DNA from: Bacteriovoracaceae bacterium
GTDB lineage: Bacteria; Bdellovibrionota; Bacteriovoracia; Bacteriovoracales; Bacteriovoracaceae
Direction of reading: 5' to 3'
DNA: 64,000 nt
Assembly (NCBI GenBank): GCA_016786485.1
Contig: JAEUWD010000048.1
Span: forward strand, 211,808 to 275,807
Notes under the pieces: generated by a model
What the model saw: the letters and a program-made list of their open reading frames with translations, nothing else
What the model was told of the DNA's origin: nothing
Databases searched by the model: none
Translations under genes and position numbers: made by a program
Part shown: positions 52,408 to 60,828 of the stretch, in pieces
How positions within the stretch are numbered: the stretch's first letter is position 1
How the letters are laid out: each line of letters begins with the position of its first letter

Positions 52408-54156
52408 GTGTTACGAATTTTTATTTTTGTCACAATCGTTTTAACTTTCTTACTGATCAACCTTGGTGGCTATGTTCACAACACTGGCTCAAGTTTAGCT
52501 TGTCCGGATTGGCCACTTTGCTACGGTCAAATCATGCCGAAGATGGAGGGTAGTATTCTCATCGAACACGGTCACAGAATGCTCGCAAGTTTCGTGGGCT
52601 TCCTCTGTATCGTTCTGATGGTTTTTGCCTGGCAAACTAAGAACCGTTACTGGTTAAAAACTTCAGCCGCTCTTTTGGTGATGGTTATTGCTCAAGGTGT
52701 TTTAGGTGGGATGACAGTTATTTATAAACTACCAAGCTTAGTTTCAACGCTACACTTAGGTCTATCAGTTTTCTTCTTCTGTTCGTTGATTTACTTTTAT
52801 TATTTAACGGCAGAAAAAAAATCAACACTTAACATTTCCCCAGCAACACGTTCATTATTGTTAATAAGTTTGATTTTTATTTATGGTCAAATGATTATTG
52901 GGGCCCTCATGCGCCATTTAGGATTAGGTGGTGTCTGTGGAGTTGGTTATGAAAACAGCATTCAGTGTTTTGACATGATCGACTTTCAGCAAGTTTGGTT
53001 TCCGGCAAGCATTCAGGCCCGCATTCACGTTTTTCACCGTTACTTTGCCATCTTTATTAGTTTTTTAGTTTTTGTATCTTCGTATAAAATTGTTCGTTCG
53101 GTTACGAGCCTTTCAGAAAAGTTACTTGGTCTATTGCCATCAATTCTAGTTGTGTTTCAAATTGCTTTAGGTGTGATGACGGTTGGAACGAACTTGAGTG
53201 AACTCGTTACCACTCTGCATTTAGGTGTCGGAGTTCTTCTTATAAGTACGGTATGGATACTGGTTATTAAAAGTAACGAATTGGCCCAGTATTCAAATTC
53301 TTATCTCAACGATCTGCTTTCACTGGGTAAACCAAGACTTTCAGGTTTGGTCATTTTTACGACAGCGATTGGAATGTACTTAGCACCAGAACATGTTTCA
53401 CTTCTCAGTGGATTCATGGCGGTAGTAGCGACCAGTATGTTAGTCGCTGGAGCTTGTGCTATTAATTGTTATATGGAACGCGATATCGACGGATTGATGA
53501 AGCGAACTGAAAGTCGTCCTCTACCTTCGAAGCGAATGGATTCTCTCGTTGCTCGCAATTTGGGGATATGTCTGATTATTATTTCAGTTTTACTACTTTT
53601 TAGTTTTGTTAACATTATCACAGCAGTTTTAGGTGTTATTGCTACTTTTATTTACGTGGTTTTCTACACGCCCATGAAGCAAAAGAGTCCACACGCTGTT
53701 TTTGTAGGGGCAATTCCAGGTGCGATTCCACCTTTGATGGGTTGGACAGCAGTGACTGGTCAAATCGACTTGTTGGGAATCTTACTTTTCGCCTTACTTT
53801 TTGTATGGCAACTTCCGCACTTTCTGGCGATCTCACTTTTCTATTCTCAAGACTATGAACGAGCTCAGATTAAAATTTATCCAACCACGAATGGAAAAAA
53901 GGTTACAACCTTCCTGATTTTCATTTTCACTTTATGTCTTTCACTCTGTTCGCTTGCTCCTTCATGGTTTGGTATAGCAAACAACACTTATTATTACTTA
54001 GCACTGAGTTTTAGTCTGGCATTCACGCTTTTTGCTTTCTACGGATTAACTCTGGAGAAAGACGATGCGAGAGGTTTGCGTTGGGCCAAGAATTACTTTT
54101 GGGGTTCACTCATCTATTTGCCAGCGGTGATGACAGGTTTACTCATTTTTCATTAA
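52408..54156 (+). CDS. ctaA-ctaB: fused heme A synthase (CtaA) and heme O synthase (CtaB)
   Basis: 582 aa, GTG start with GGGG upstream. Residues 1-~280: CtaA/COX15, with NLGGYVHNTGSSLACPDWPLC, IEHGHRML, FHRYFAIF, TTLHLGVG and a CxxxxxC pair (CGVGYENSIQC). Residues ~290-582: CtaB/UbiA prenyltransferase, with NCYMERDIDGLMKRTESRPLP (Asp-rich motif) and YTPMKQKSPHAVFVGAIPGA. Converts heme B to O (C-terminal half), then to A (N-terminal half). One polypeptide does two consecutive steps. Confidence 0.92.
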   Translation: MLRIFIFVTIVLTFLLINLGGYVHNTGSSLACPDWPLCYGQIMPKMEGSILIEHGHRMLASFVGFLCIVLMVFAWQTKNRYWLKTSAALLVMVIAQGVLGGMTVIYKLPSLVSTLHLGLSVFFFCSLIYFYYLTAEKKSTLNISPATRSLLLISLIFIYGQMIIGALMRHLGLGGVCGVGYENSIQCFDMIDFQQVWFPASIQARIHVFHRYFAIFISFLVFVSSYKIVRSVTSLSEKLLGLLPSILVVFQIALGVMTVGTNLSELVTTLHLGVGVLLISTVWILVIKSNELAQYSNSYLNDLLSLGKPRLSGLVIFTTAIGMYLAPEHVSLLSGFMAVVATSMLVAGACAINCYMERDIDGLMKRTESRPLPSKRMDSLVARNLGICLIIISVLLLFSFVNIITAVLGVIATFIYVVFYTPMKQKSPHAVFVGAIPGAIPPLMGWTAVTGQIDLLGILLFALLFVWQLPHFLAISLFYSQDYERAQIKIYPTTNGKKVTTFLIFIFTLCLSLCSLAPSWFGIANNTYYYLALSFSLAFTLFAFYGLTLEKDDARGLRWAKNYFWGSLIYLPAVMTGLLIFH

Positions 54157-54165
54157 AGGTAGGGT

Positions 54166-54194
54166 TTGCTGAAATATATAAGATAAATTAATAT
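54166..54194 (+). promoter_or_regulatory. candidate internal promoter before coxB
   Basis: TTGCTG, 17-base spacer, TAATAT in the AT-rich 74-base gap between ctaAB and coxB. Confidence 0.4.
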
Positions 54195-54230
54195 TATATT
54201 ATAGAAATCAAAAATTTTTAGGAAAGAGCT

Positions 54231-55052
54231 ATGTTGAAAAAAATGATCGGTATTTTATTTGTGACTTTTGTCGTGACTCAGTCATCTGCTTTTGCGGGTT
54301 TTTGGGCCGGAGCGGTTCCGCCTGAAATCATTTCAACCAACGGGCATGAGATTGATAATTTGTTCATGTACACAACTTGGTTGAACATTGTTTATTTCAT
54401 TTTAGTTTGTGCTGGTCTTTTTGGTTTCTCATATCTTTATTGGTACAAGAGAAGTCCAAAAGCTTACTACACTTACGGAAATAAAAAAGAACACTTAGTT
54501 GTCACGATGATTATCGGTGCAGCGGTTTTCTTAAGTATCGACTTAAATATTACCAGAATGTCGAACGACGATATGATTAATGAATTTTGGAAATTTCCAG
54601 ATGCAAGCAAAGAAGAAGTGATTCAAATTGAAGTTCTTGCTCAGCAGTGGATGTGGAACTTCCGTTATGCTGGTGTTGATGGAAAATTCAATACTGCTGA
54701 TGACGTTTTATCAAACCATGACTTAAGAATTCCAGTTGGTAAAAAAGTTGAATTCAGAATTAGTTCAAAAGATGTTATTCACTCGCTTTATTTTCCAAAT
54801 GCTCGTTTAAAGGCCGATGCGATCCCGGGCAGAATCACTCGTTTATGGTTTCAACCAACCAAAACGGGAGAGTTTGATATTGCTTGTGCGGAAATGTGTG
54901 GAACTCACCACTATCTAATGAAAGCGAAACTAAGAGTAGAAACTGAAGAAGATTATAAATTATGGTTAGGTGAAGCAGAGCGCTTGGCCCTAGCAGGTAA
55001 CGACGTGGACAATCTCGATAATTATTGGGGTTGGAAATGGGAGGAGCAATAA
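54231..55052 (+). CDS. coxB: cytochrome c oxidase subunit II
   Basis: 273 aa. Signal peptide, two helices (~40-62 and ~85-103), then a cupredoxin domain with the CuA site: QQWMWNFRY, VIHSLYFPN (His ligand) and CAEMCGTHHYLM (Cys, Cys, His, Met). No fused cytochrome c domain. Transfers electrons to heme a in subunit I. Confidence 0.96.
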   Translation: MLKKMIGILFVTFVVTQSSAFAGFWAGAVPPEIISTNGHEIDNLFMYTTWLNIVYFILVCAGLFGFSYLYWYKRSPKAYYTYGNKKEHLVVTMIIGAAVFLSIDLNITRMSNDDMINEFWKFPDASKEEVIQIEVLAQQWMWNFRYAGVDGKFNTADDVLSNHDLRIPVGKKVEFRISSKDVIHSLYFPNARLKADAIPGRITRLWFQPTKTGEFDIACAEMCGTHHYLMKAKLRVETEEDYKLWLGEAERLALAGNDVDNLDNYWGWKWEEQ

Positions 55053-55053
55053 A

Positions 55054-56784
55054 ATGACATACGCACACGGAATTCACGAGGCACCAAAGACCTTTATTTC
55101 AAAATACATTATTTCTTTTGATCACAAAGTTATTGCTAAGCAATTTTTGTGGTACGGAATTTTCTTTCTCGGTGTAGGAGGGATGATGGCCCTTCTCATT
55201 CGCTGGACACTAGCTTATCCAGGTGAAGCTTTCCCAATTTTAGGAAGTCTATTATTTCCACATACTAACGGTGTTGTTCCACCAGATACATATGCCATGT
55301 TATTTACATTGCACGGAACGATCATGATTTTCTACGCGATTACACCGATTCTGATCGGAGCGTTCGGAAACTTCTGTATTCCGTTAATGATTGGTGCGCG
55401 CGATATGGCGTTCCCAATGCTTAACATGCTTTCATTCTGGTTTGCTTTCCTTTCAGGCTTAGTACTACTTGCTTCACTTTTCATTCCATATGGTGGTGCA
55501 GCTGGTGGCTGGACCTCATATCCAACGCTCAGTACTTTGATCGGATCTCCGGGTGCTGGTCAAACGTTATGGTGTTTAGCGATTTTCATTTTAGGTATCA
55601 GTTCGACAATGGGAGCTGTTAACTATATTACAACTGTTATTTCTTTCCGCGCACCAGGCATGGGATATTTTGATATGCCATTAACGGTATGGGGACTTTG
55701 GTTAACAGCGATTCTAAACGCAATCTTCCTTCCAGTTCTTGGTGCTGGGGTTATGTTGTTAATTTTTGATCGTGTCTTTGGTACTCACTTCTTCTTGGCA
55801 GGAGCCGCGGCAACTTCGGGAACTGGTGATCCGGTACTATTCCAACACGTCTTCTGGATTTTTGGTCACCCAGAAGTTTACATTCTTATTCTTCCAGCAT
55901 GGGGCGTGGTTTCTGATTTACTTTCATTCTTCTCTCGTAAGCCAGCTTTCGGTGCTAAGGCCACTGCGCTTTCGATGACGACGATTACCATTTTATCGAC
56001 TGTTGTTTATGGTCACCATATGTTCACGACTCAAATGAGTCCGCTACTTACACAAACATTTATGACTTTAACCATGACGATTTCAATCCCATCAGCGATC
56101 TTTTTCGCTAACTGGTTAGGCACGATTTGGAGAGGTTCAATCCGTTTCCATTCACCAATGCTTTTCTCACTTGGTATCGTTTTCGTTTTCGGTTTAGGTG
56201 GTTTAACTGGTCTCTATTTAGGTACAGTTTCAACCGACCTTTATTTACATGATACTTACTTCGTTGTTGGTCACTTCCACTACACCATGGCCGCTTCAGT
56301 TCTTTTAGGTGGATTTGCGGGAACATATTTCTGGTTCCCAAAAATGTTTGGAAAAATGATGAACGAAACATTAGCGAAGATTCACTTCTGGGGAAGTATG
56401 GTTGGCTTGAATGGAATTTTCTTCGGGATGTTACTGGTAGGATATGCAGGTATGCACCGTCGTCTTTATAATCCATTTGTTTATGAATTTATGAAAGATA
56501 TGACGTCAATCAATACCATGATTACAATTTCAGCTCTTATCATGGGTGCTTTCCAATTAGTTTTTGTTTATAACTTCCTTCACACTTTGATTAAAGGTAA
56601 GCCAGTTACAGACAACAATCCTTGGGAAGTTGGAACGCTTGAATGGACTATTCCATCTCCAGCTCCTCATTATAACTTTAAAGAAATTCCAACGGTTAAA
56701 TGTGGTCCCCATGAATTAGGAAATCCAAATCTGAAAAATGGTAGAGACTTCCAATACCAAACAGAAGAATTGGTAGAGGCTTAA
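55054..56784 (+). CDS. coxA: cytochrome c oxidase subunit I, K-channel Lys replaced by Phe
   Basis: 576 aa A-family heme-copper oxidase, twelve helices. Ligands: His87 and His409 (heme a), His407 (heme a3), and His272, His321 and His322 (CuB). Tyr276 in GHPEVY is the cross-linked Tyr and Glu274 the E286-equivalent; Asp117 (ARDMAFPMLN) is at the D-channel mouth. The K-channel Lys, normally in SAIKTFNW or TGIKIFSW, is Phe350 (PSAIFFANW), and the second D-channel Asn is Met125. An O2 reductase with altered proton uptake is implied; the SD is GGAGG at the end of coxB. Confidence 0.94.
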   Translation: MTYAHGIHEAPKTFISKYIISFDHKVIAKQFLWYGIFFLGVGGMMALLIRWTLAYPGEAFPILGSLLFPHTNGVVPPDTYAMLFTLHGTIMIFYAITPILIGAFGNFCIPLMIGARDMAFPMLNMLSFWFAFLSGLVLLASLFIPYGGAAGGWTSYPTLSTLIGSPGAGQTLWCLAIFILGISSTMGAVNYITTVISFRAPGMGYFDMPLTVWGLWLTAILNAIFLPVLGAGVMLLIFDRVFGTHFFLAGAAATSGTGDPVLFQHVFWIFGHPEVYILILPAWGVVSDLLSFFSRKPAFGAKATALSMTTITILSTVVYGHHMFTTQMSPLLTQTFMTLTMTISIPSAIFFANWLGTIWRGSIRFHSPMLFSLGIVFVFGLGGLTGLYLGTVSTDLYLHDTYFVVGHFHYTMAASVLLGGFAGTYFWFPKMFGKMMNETLAKIHFWGSMVGLNGIFFGMLLVGYAGMHRRLYNPFVYEFMKDMTSINTMITISALIMGAFQLVFVYNFLHTLIKGKPVTDNNPWEVGTLEWTIPSPAPHYNFKEIPTVKCGPHELGNPNLKNGRDFQYQTEELVEA

Positions 56785-56788
56785 TTTA

Positions 56789-57370
56789 ATGACAACTGGA
56801 ACGAATGAAATATTAATCGCAGAAAAAGAGCGCGCTGATTTGGCGATGACGGTAACTTTAGTTTCGTTTGCCATGTTATTTGCGACACTCTTTTTGATGT
56901 ACGCGGTTTTTCGTTCGGCAAATCCAGTATGGCCACCAATGGGATTTGCGAAAACGTCATTGCTTTTACCAAATCTAAGTTTGGCGATTATTTTCTTTAG
57001 CAGTCTTTTTCTCCATACCACTCAACGAATGTATCAATTAGGGAATAGCAGAAAAGTGAGCTACTTTTATTACCTAACACTTATTTTTGCCCTAGCGTTT
57101 GTTGGCATTCAATTTTTAATTTGGAAGCAATTAAAACTGGATGGCATTTATTTAGATTCTGGTATTTTTGCTTCTATTATTTATGGCTTTACTTGGATTC
57201 ATTGTGCACACGTTGTGATGGGATTTTTGGGATTACTTTATTGCTTCCCAATGATCCGCGCAAAATACGCGAATCACAATTTTAGTATTCGCTTAAGCAA
57301 TGTGGCCAAGTTCTGGCACTTTTTAGGTATTATTTGGTTTTTAATGATTTTGTTTATTTTTGTTCTGTAA
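56789..57370 (+). CDS. cytochrome c oxidase subunit III (second copy)
   Basis: 193 aa, five helices. Subunit-III features in weaker form: VSFAMLFATLFLMYAVFRS, FASIIYGFTWIHCAHVVMGF and VAKFWHFLGIIWFLMILF. Little obvious similarity to the first copy. It starts four bases after coxA. Confidence 0.85.
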   Translation: MTTGTNEILIAEKERADLAMTVTLVSFAMLFATLFLMYAVFRSANPVWPPMGFAKTSLLLPNLSLAIIFFSSLFLHTTQRMYQLGNSRKVSYFYYLTLIFALAFVGIQFLIWKQLKLDGIYLDSGIFASIIYGFTWIHCAHVVMGFLGLLYCFPMIRAKYANHNFSIRLSNVAKFWHFLGIIWFLMILFIFVL

Positions 57371-57383
57371 TTAGAGGTTTTAA

Positions 57384-58283
57384 ATGAAAAAAATTCTTAT
57401 CGCTACGCTTGGTCTCATTCTACTTGGTTGCTCGAAAGGTGACTTTAAAGAAGGAAAAACATTTATCGGTGATCAACATGTAAGTGCTGACACTTTGAAC
57501 TTAGGTAAACAAGTTTATACAGAATACTGTTTATCATGCCATGGAGTTTTAGGTGATGGTAATGGTCCAGCGGCCAAAGGTTCAGTTCCACCTCCACGAA
57601 ATTTCACACAAGGTTTATACAAATTTGGTTGGGTAAAAGATAGCGGCCTTCCGACCGATGCTGACTTCCAAAGAATTATTCAGGGCGGTCTCCACGGTAC
57701 AGCGATGTTACAGTGGGATGTTTCGGACGAGCAGACTTATGCCGTTACTCAATACATCAAAACTTTTGCACCACAAGTTTGGGAAAATAAAGACAACGCT
57801 CCTGGTACACCAATTGATGTGATGCCAGATCCTTACGGCCTTGCTCGTAAAGAATTTGCGATCAAAAAAGGTAAAGCCGTTTTTCACTTAGCAGCTAACT
57901 GTCAATCTTGTCACCGTGGTTACGCTACAAAGTCTGAACTCGATGCAATGGCTAAAGAATTTAACTATACAAAAATAGATGAACTACCATCAGATTTTTA
58001 TGATTTAAAAATTCAAGAATCGGAATTTTATTTCCATGATAGTAAAGATCGTTTAGCGAAAGTATTGCCACCAGATTTTACTTGGCACGAAGTTCGTTCA
58101 GCCAATTCAGTGGAAGATATCTATAAGCGTGTTACTTCAGGTGTAACTGGTTCAGGTATGCCACCATGGCGTGATGTTATTCAAGACGATGAAATTTGGG
58201 CCGTTTCTTATTACGTTCAATCATTAAGAGAAATGAAAAATACCGAAGCACGCAAAGAATTGATGAAGAAACTAGGAAAGTAG
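57384..58283 (+). CDS. dihaem c-type cytochrome lipoprotein
   Basis: 299 aa. Lipobox LILLGC gives a membrane-anchored lipoprotein. Two CXXCH: CLSCHGVLGDGNGPAAKG with the Met-ligand region near ITQGLYKF..., and CQSCHRGYATK. The first domain resembles the small cytochrome c of electron donors; the second is looser. Likely electron carrier between the octaheme complex and the oxidase. Confidence 0.88.
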   Translation: MKKILIATLGLILLGCSKGDFKEGKTFIGDQHVSADTLNLGKQVYTEYCLSCHGVLGDGNGPAAKGSVPPPRNFTQGLYKFGWVKDSGLPTDADFQRIIQGGLHGTAMLQWDVSDEQTYAVTQYIKTFAPQVWENKDNAPGTPIDVMPDPYGLARKEFAIKKGKAVFHLAANCQSCHRGYATKSELDAMAKEFNYTKIDELPSDFYDLKIQESEFYFHDSKDRLAKVLPPDFTWHEVRSANSVEDIYKRVTSGVTGSGMPPWRDVIQDDEIWAVSYYVQSLREMKNTEARKELMKKLGK

Positions 58284-58286
58284 TTA

Positions 58287-58946
58287 ATGCAGGCTTATAT
58301 CAGAAACAACCTATTGATTGAAAAAATCGTTCTGAACAAGTGGTTCTGGAGTTGTTTCTGTTTATTCTTTTTTGCTTATCCGATTTATCGTTCGTTAAAT
58401 CGTGAACTTCCAGCTGAACTACCTGTGATGAGTGCAGTTCCAACGTTTCAGATGCAAGATGAAAACGGAAAAAGCTTTGGGTCTGCTGATCTGAAAGGTA
58501 AAGTTTATATCGCGAATTTTCATTTCACGAATTGTCCTTCAGTTTGTCCGGAATTAATGAAGACACTTCAGAAAATTCAAAATCGTTTACGTGGCGTGGG
58601 GCAAGCGGTAGCTATTGTTTCATTCACGGTCGATCCTGAACACGATACTTCAAAAGTCCTTTTTGCGAAGGCCCGTGATTTGAATGCGAATCCTTTTGTT
58701 TGGAAATTTTTAACCGCGCCTAAAAAAGAGATGGAAGCGTTGTTATTAAATGGCTTTAAAGTTCCAATGGGTGAGATGGAAAAACAAGATGTGAACATGT
58801 ATGACATTGCTCACACCGTAAAACTAGTGCTAGTCGATATTCAAGGCAATATCAGAGGTTATTATGATACGGACCGAGTTAATGTCGATAAGCTTATGAT
58901 CGATATAGGTCTTTTAATTAATAGAGATAAATTAAATTATAAATAG
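58287..58946 (+). CDS. SCO1/SenC copper chaperone
   Basis: 219 aa. Anchor helix (WFWSCFCLFFFAYPIYR) and thioredoxin-like domain with the copper site CPSVCPELM and His in IAHTVKLVLVD. Delivers copper to the CuA site of CoxB. Starts three bases after the cytochrome. Confidence 0.93.
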   Translation: MQAYIRNNLLIEKIVLNKWFWSCFCLFFFAYPIYRSLNRELPAELPVMSAVPTFQMQDENGKSFGSADLKGKVYIANFHFTNCPSVCPELMKTLQKIQNRLRGVGQAVAIVSFTVDPEHDTSKVLFAKARDLNANPFVWKFLTAPKKEMEALLLNGFKVPMGEMEKQDVNMYDIAHTVKLVLVDIQGNIRGYYDTDRVNVDKLMIDIGLLINRDKLNYK

Positions 58947-58961
58947 CTAAGGAGTATAACT

Positions 58962-59264
58962 GTGTCAGACGCAAATCATCACCATGGCCACCACGAACAT
59001 AAAAGTCATAAAAAAATGTATTTTATTGTTTTCGGTGCTTTGGCCGTTTTAACAGTTTTAGAATTATTAGTACCAGATATGAAGTGGCCTTATGCTCTTC
59101 ACTCTTCATCACTTACAGCATTAGCATTGATTAAGGCCTTCCTTGTTGCTTATTTCTTTATGCATTTAAATGAAGAGCAACGTTGGTTAAAGTTTATTGC
59201 CATTATTCCAGTGGCAGCGGTTCTTTATACTGCAATGGTTGCAGTAGAAACATTGTCGAGGTAA
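58962..59264 (+). CDS. cytochrome c oxidase subunit IV-like
   Basis: 100 aa, GTG start after AAGGAG. His-rich N-terminus (NHHHGHHEHKSH), then three helices; IKAFLVAYFFMHL is the signature of bacterial subunit IV. Stabilises the oxidase. Confidence 0.88.
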   Translation: MSDANHHHGHHEHKSHKKMYFIVFGALAVLTVLELLVPDMKWPYALHSSSLTALALIKAFLVAYFFMHLNEEQRWLKFIAIIPVAAVLYTAMVAVETLSR

Positions 59265-59266
59265 TT

Positions 59267-59476
59267 ATGAACGAAGAAAACACACAAGCTACCAATACTG
59301 AAGCAGAAACCACTAAAGAAATTCCTTCTTCGGTTTTTCCAAAAGGTGACGTTGAAGCCGTTAATAAAAAACAACTTATGATGAATACTTGGGTTTTGTT
59401 AGGCGGGCTTATGGTGTTGTTCTTTCTTTTAAAGACTTTCATCTACATTAAAGATGATAAGAGACACGGAAAATAA
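59267..59476 (+). CDS. 69-aa single-helix membrane protein
   Basis: ATG at 59267, two bases after the subunit IV stop, with GAGG upstream. A polar N-terminus is followed by one helix (WVLLGGLMVLFFLLKTFIYI) and a short basic tail. Not recognised; last gene of the respiratory block. Confidence 0.7.
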   Translation: MNEENTQATNTEAETTKEIPSSVFPKGDVEAVNKKQLMMNTWVLLGGLMVLFFLLKTFIYIKDDKRHGK

Positions 59477-59489
59477 TCTAGCGCATTTT

Positions 59490-59879
59490 TTATTCAAATA
59501 AGTAGATATAACAAGTTGTTGTATTTTTGTTCACGCTAAATTTAAAGCTAAAAGAACGCACAGTATGGTTTTCATCAGAGCAAATATCATGGAAACATTC
59601 TGTTTTTTGAATGGCAGGCTGGAATTCTGCTAAGACCACACCTTTGCTGAGAATTTCAATATTGATATTTTCTTCTTCTATTTTGATATTGGCAGTCGTT
59701 GATTTGGCAACGTTAAGACCATTAAGTGCCCCGTGATCATCTTTGATTTCAATCGAATTTGCTTTCTCGAAGTCAAAATACATTCCGTTTTCACATTTCA
59801 AATTAATTTGCTCTACGTTTGAAAAATTCAACGCGTGGGCATGACCTAAAATAAGAAATGAAAGTAAAAACAACTTCAT
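59490..59879 (-). CDS. secreted hypothetical protein
   Basis: 129 aa with signal peptide MKLFLLSFLILGHAHA. Two or three Cys (CENGMYF, CFHDIC). Beta-rich, no match recognised. A minus-strand TATAAT (59906-59911) lies 27 bases upstream of its ATG. Only 13 bases separate its 3' end from the convergent respiratory operon. Confidence 0.65.
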   Translation of the reverse strand: MKLFLLSFLILGHAHALNFSNVEQINLKCENGMYFDFEKANSIEIKDDHGALNGLNVAKSTTANIKIEEENINIEILSKGVVLAEFQPAIQKTECFHDICSDENHTVRSFSFKFSVNKNTTTCYIYLFE

Positions 59880-59969
59880 AGTAACCTCAAAAATTGATTC
59901 AAAAGATTATATCTTGAATAAAAATTTTAAATCAGAGCGAATGAAAACTTTTTAGGTGGTGTCAAAAAG

Positions 59970-60368
59970 TTAGGCAGGGTTTTTAACCGGTTCGCAGGTT
60001 AAATCAATCCTAACTTCAGCTTTGCCGACTTCTTCAAAAATAAACTCTGAATTTTTACCGTCAGTCGTAATGTTAATTCCGATATAATTCAGACGAATGC
60101 TTTCATCAGAAAGTAGTGCGCGATTAGGGGTACAGTCGTAATCCTTTCCTTTAACAAAAGGATTATCTTTACCAAGGCAATAAGCGAGCTTGCCGTCTTT
60201 TTTCTTGGTGAAAATTAATAACTTGGTAGTCGGGATAATATTTTTAGCATCATTAAAATCACGGACATGTAGGGTATAGCTAGCGTTACTGCAGACATAT
60301 TTCCAATTCGGTTCTTTGGCCAAACTTGTATCTAAAAACAGACTAAGTAATAGGGATAAAATACGCAT
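59970..60368 (-). CDS. secreted protein, tandem paralogue A
   Basis: 132 aa with signal peptide (MRILSLLLSLFLDTSLA). Mature part: YVCSNASYTLHVRDFNDAKN, CLGKDNP, CTPNRALLSDESI, GINITTDG, ending LTCEP. Four Cys. Homologous over its length to the next gene. Function unknown; probable periplasmic or outer-surface protein. Confidence 0.72.
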   Translation of the reverse strand: MRILSLLLSLFLDTSLAKEPNWKYVCSNASYTLHVRDFNDAKNIIPTTKLLIFTKKKDGKLAYCLGKDNPFVKGKDYDCTPNRALLSDESIRLNYIGINITTDGKNSEFIFEEVGKAEVRIDLTCEPVKNPA

Positions 60369-60433
60369 AATAACGCATTGTATTATTTTTCAATAATTTC
60401 AGCTAGTTTTAAGTGATTAACCTGAAAAATTTA

Positions 60434-60820
60434 CTATTGAAGCTTACAATCGACGACATCATCGATATCGGGCTGACCTTCTAGTTCGTAGTGGAGGTCT
60501 GATTTTAAGCCGCTGGCGGTGATATTAACCGTCACAAAGGTCATTTTAAGCTGTTCATCTGCGATGAGCGCGCGAGAAGGACTACATTCATGGTCTTCAT
60601 TTTTTTTATAGTAATTGTCCTTACCTAGGCAGAATCCCGTTTGCCCCTTAACGAGGTTTTTCACAATCATCACCTTGGTCACTTGGGTGATATTGGCTTC
60701 ATCGTCAAAGTCTTTGATCGTGACAGTGTGCTTAGTGCTTCGACAGATATATTTAGTTTTTGGTTCCGCTGCAAACGCCGTACTAAAAACAAACGTGAAG
60801 ATAATGATTAAGCTTTTCAT
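60434..60820 (-). CDS. secreted protein, tandem paralogue B
   Basis: 128 aa with signal peptide (MKSLIIIFTFVFSTAFA). Shares with A: Y(I/V)C, T.xxDF.D, NI..xTK, CLGKDN, C(S/T)P.RAL.xDE and (I/V)NIT..G. Four Cys at matching places. Eight bases after the 707-aa protein gene, so likely one transcript. Confidence 0.75.
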   Translation of the reverse strand: MKSLIIIFTFVFSTAFAAEPKTKYICRSTKHTVTIKDFDDEANITQVTKVMIVKNLVKGQTGFCLGKDNYYKKNEDHECSPSRALIADEQLKMTFVTVNITASGLKSDLHYELEGQPDIDDVVDCKLQ

Positions 60821-60828
60821 CTTTACTC

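Noticed and set aside
55054..56784. Nitric oxide reductase instead of oxidase
   Set aside because: The HPEVY Tyr and all oxidase ligands are present along with CuA-bearing subunit II and two subunit III genes.
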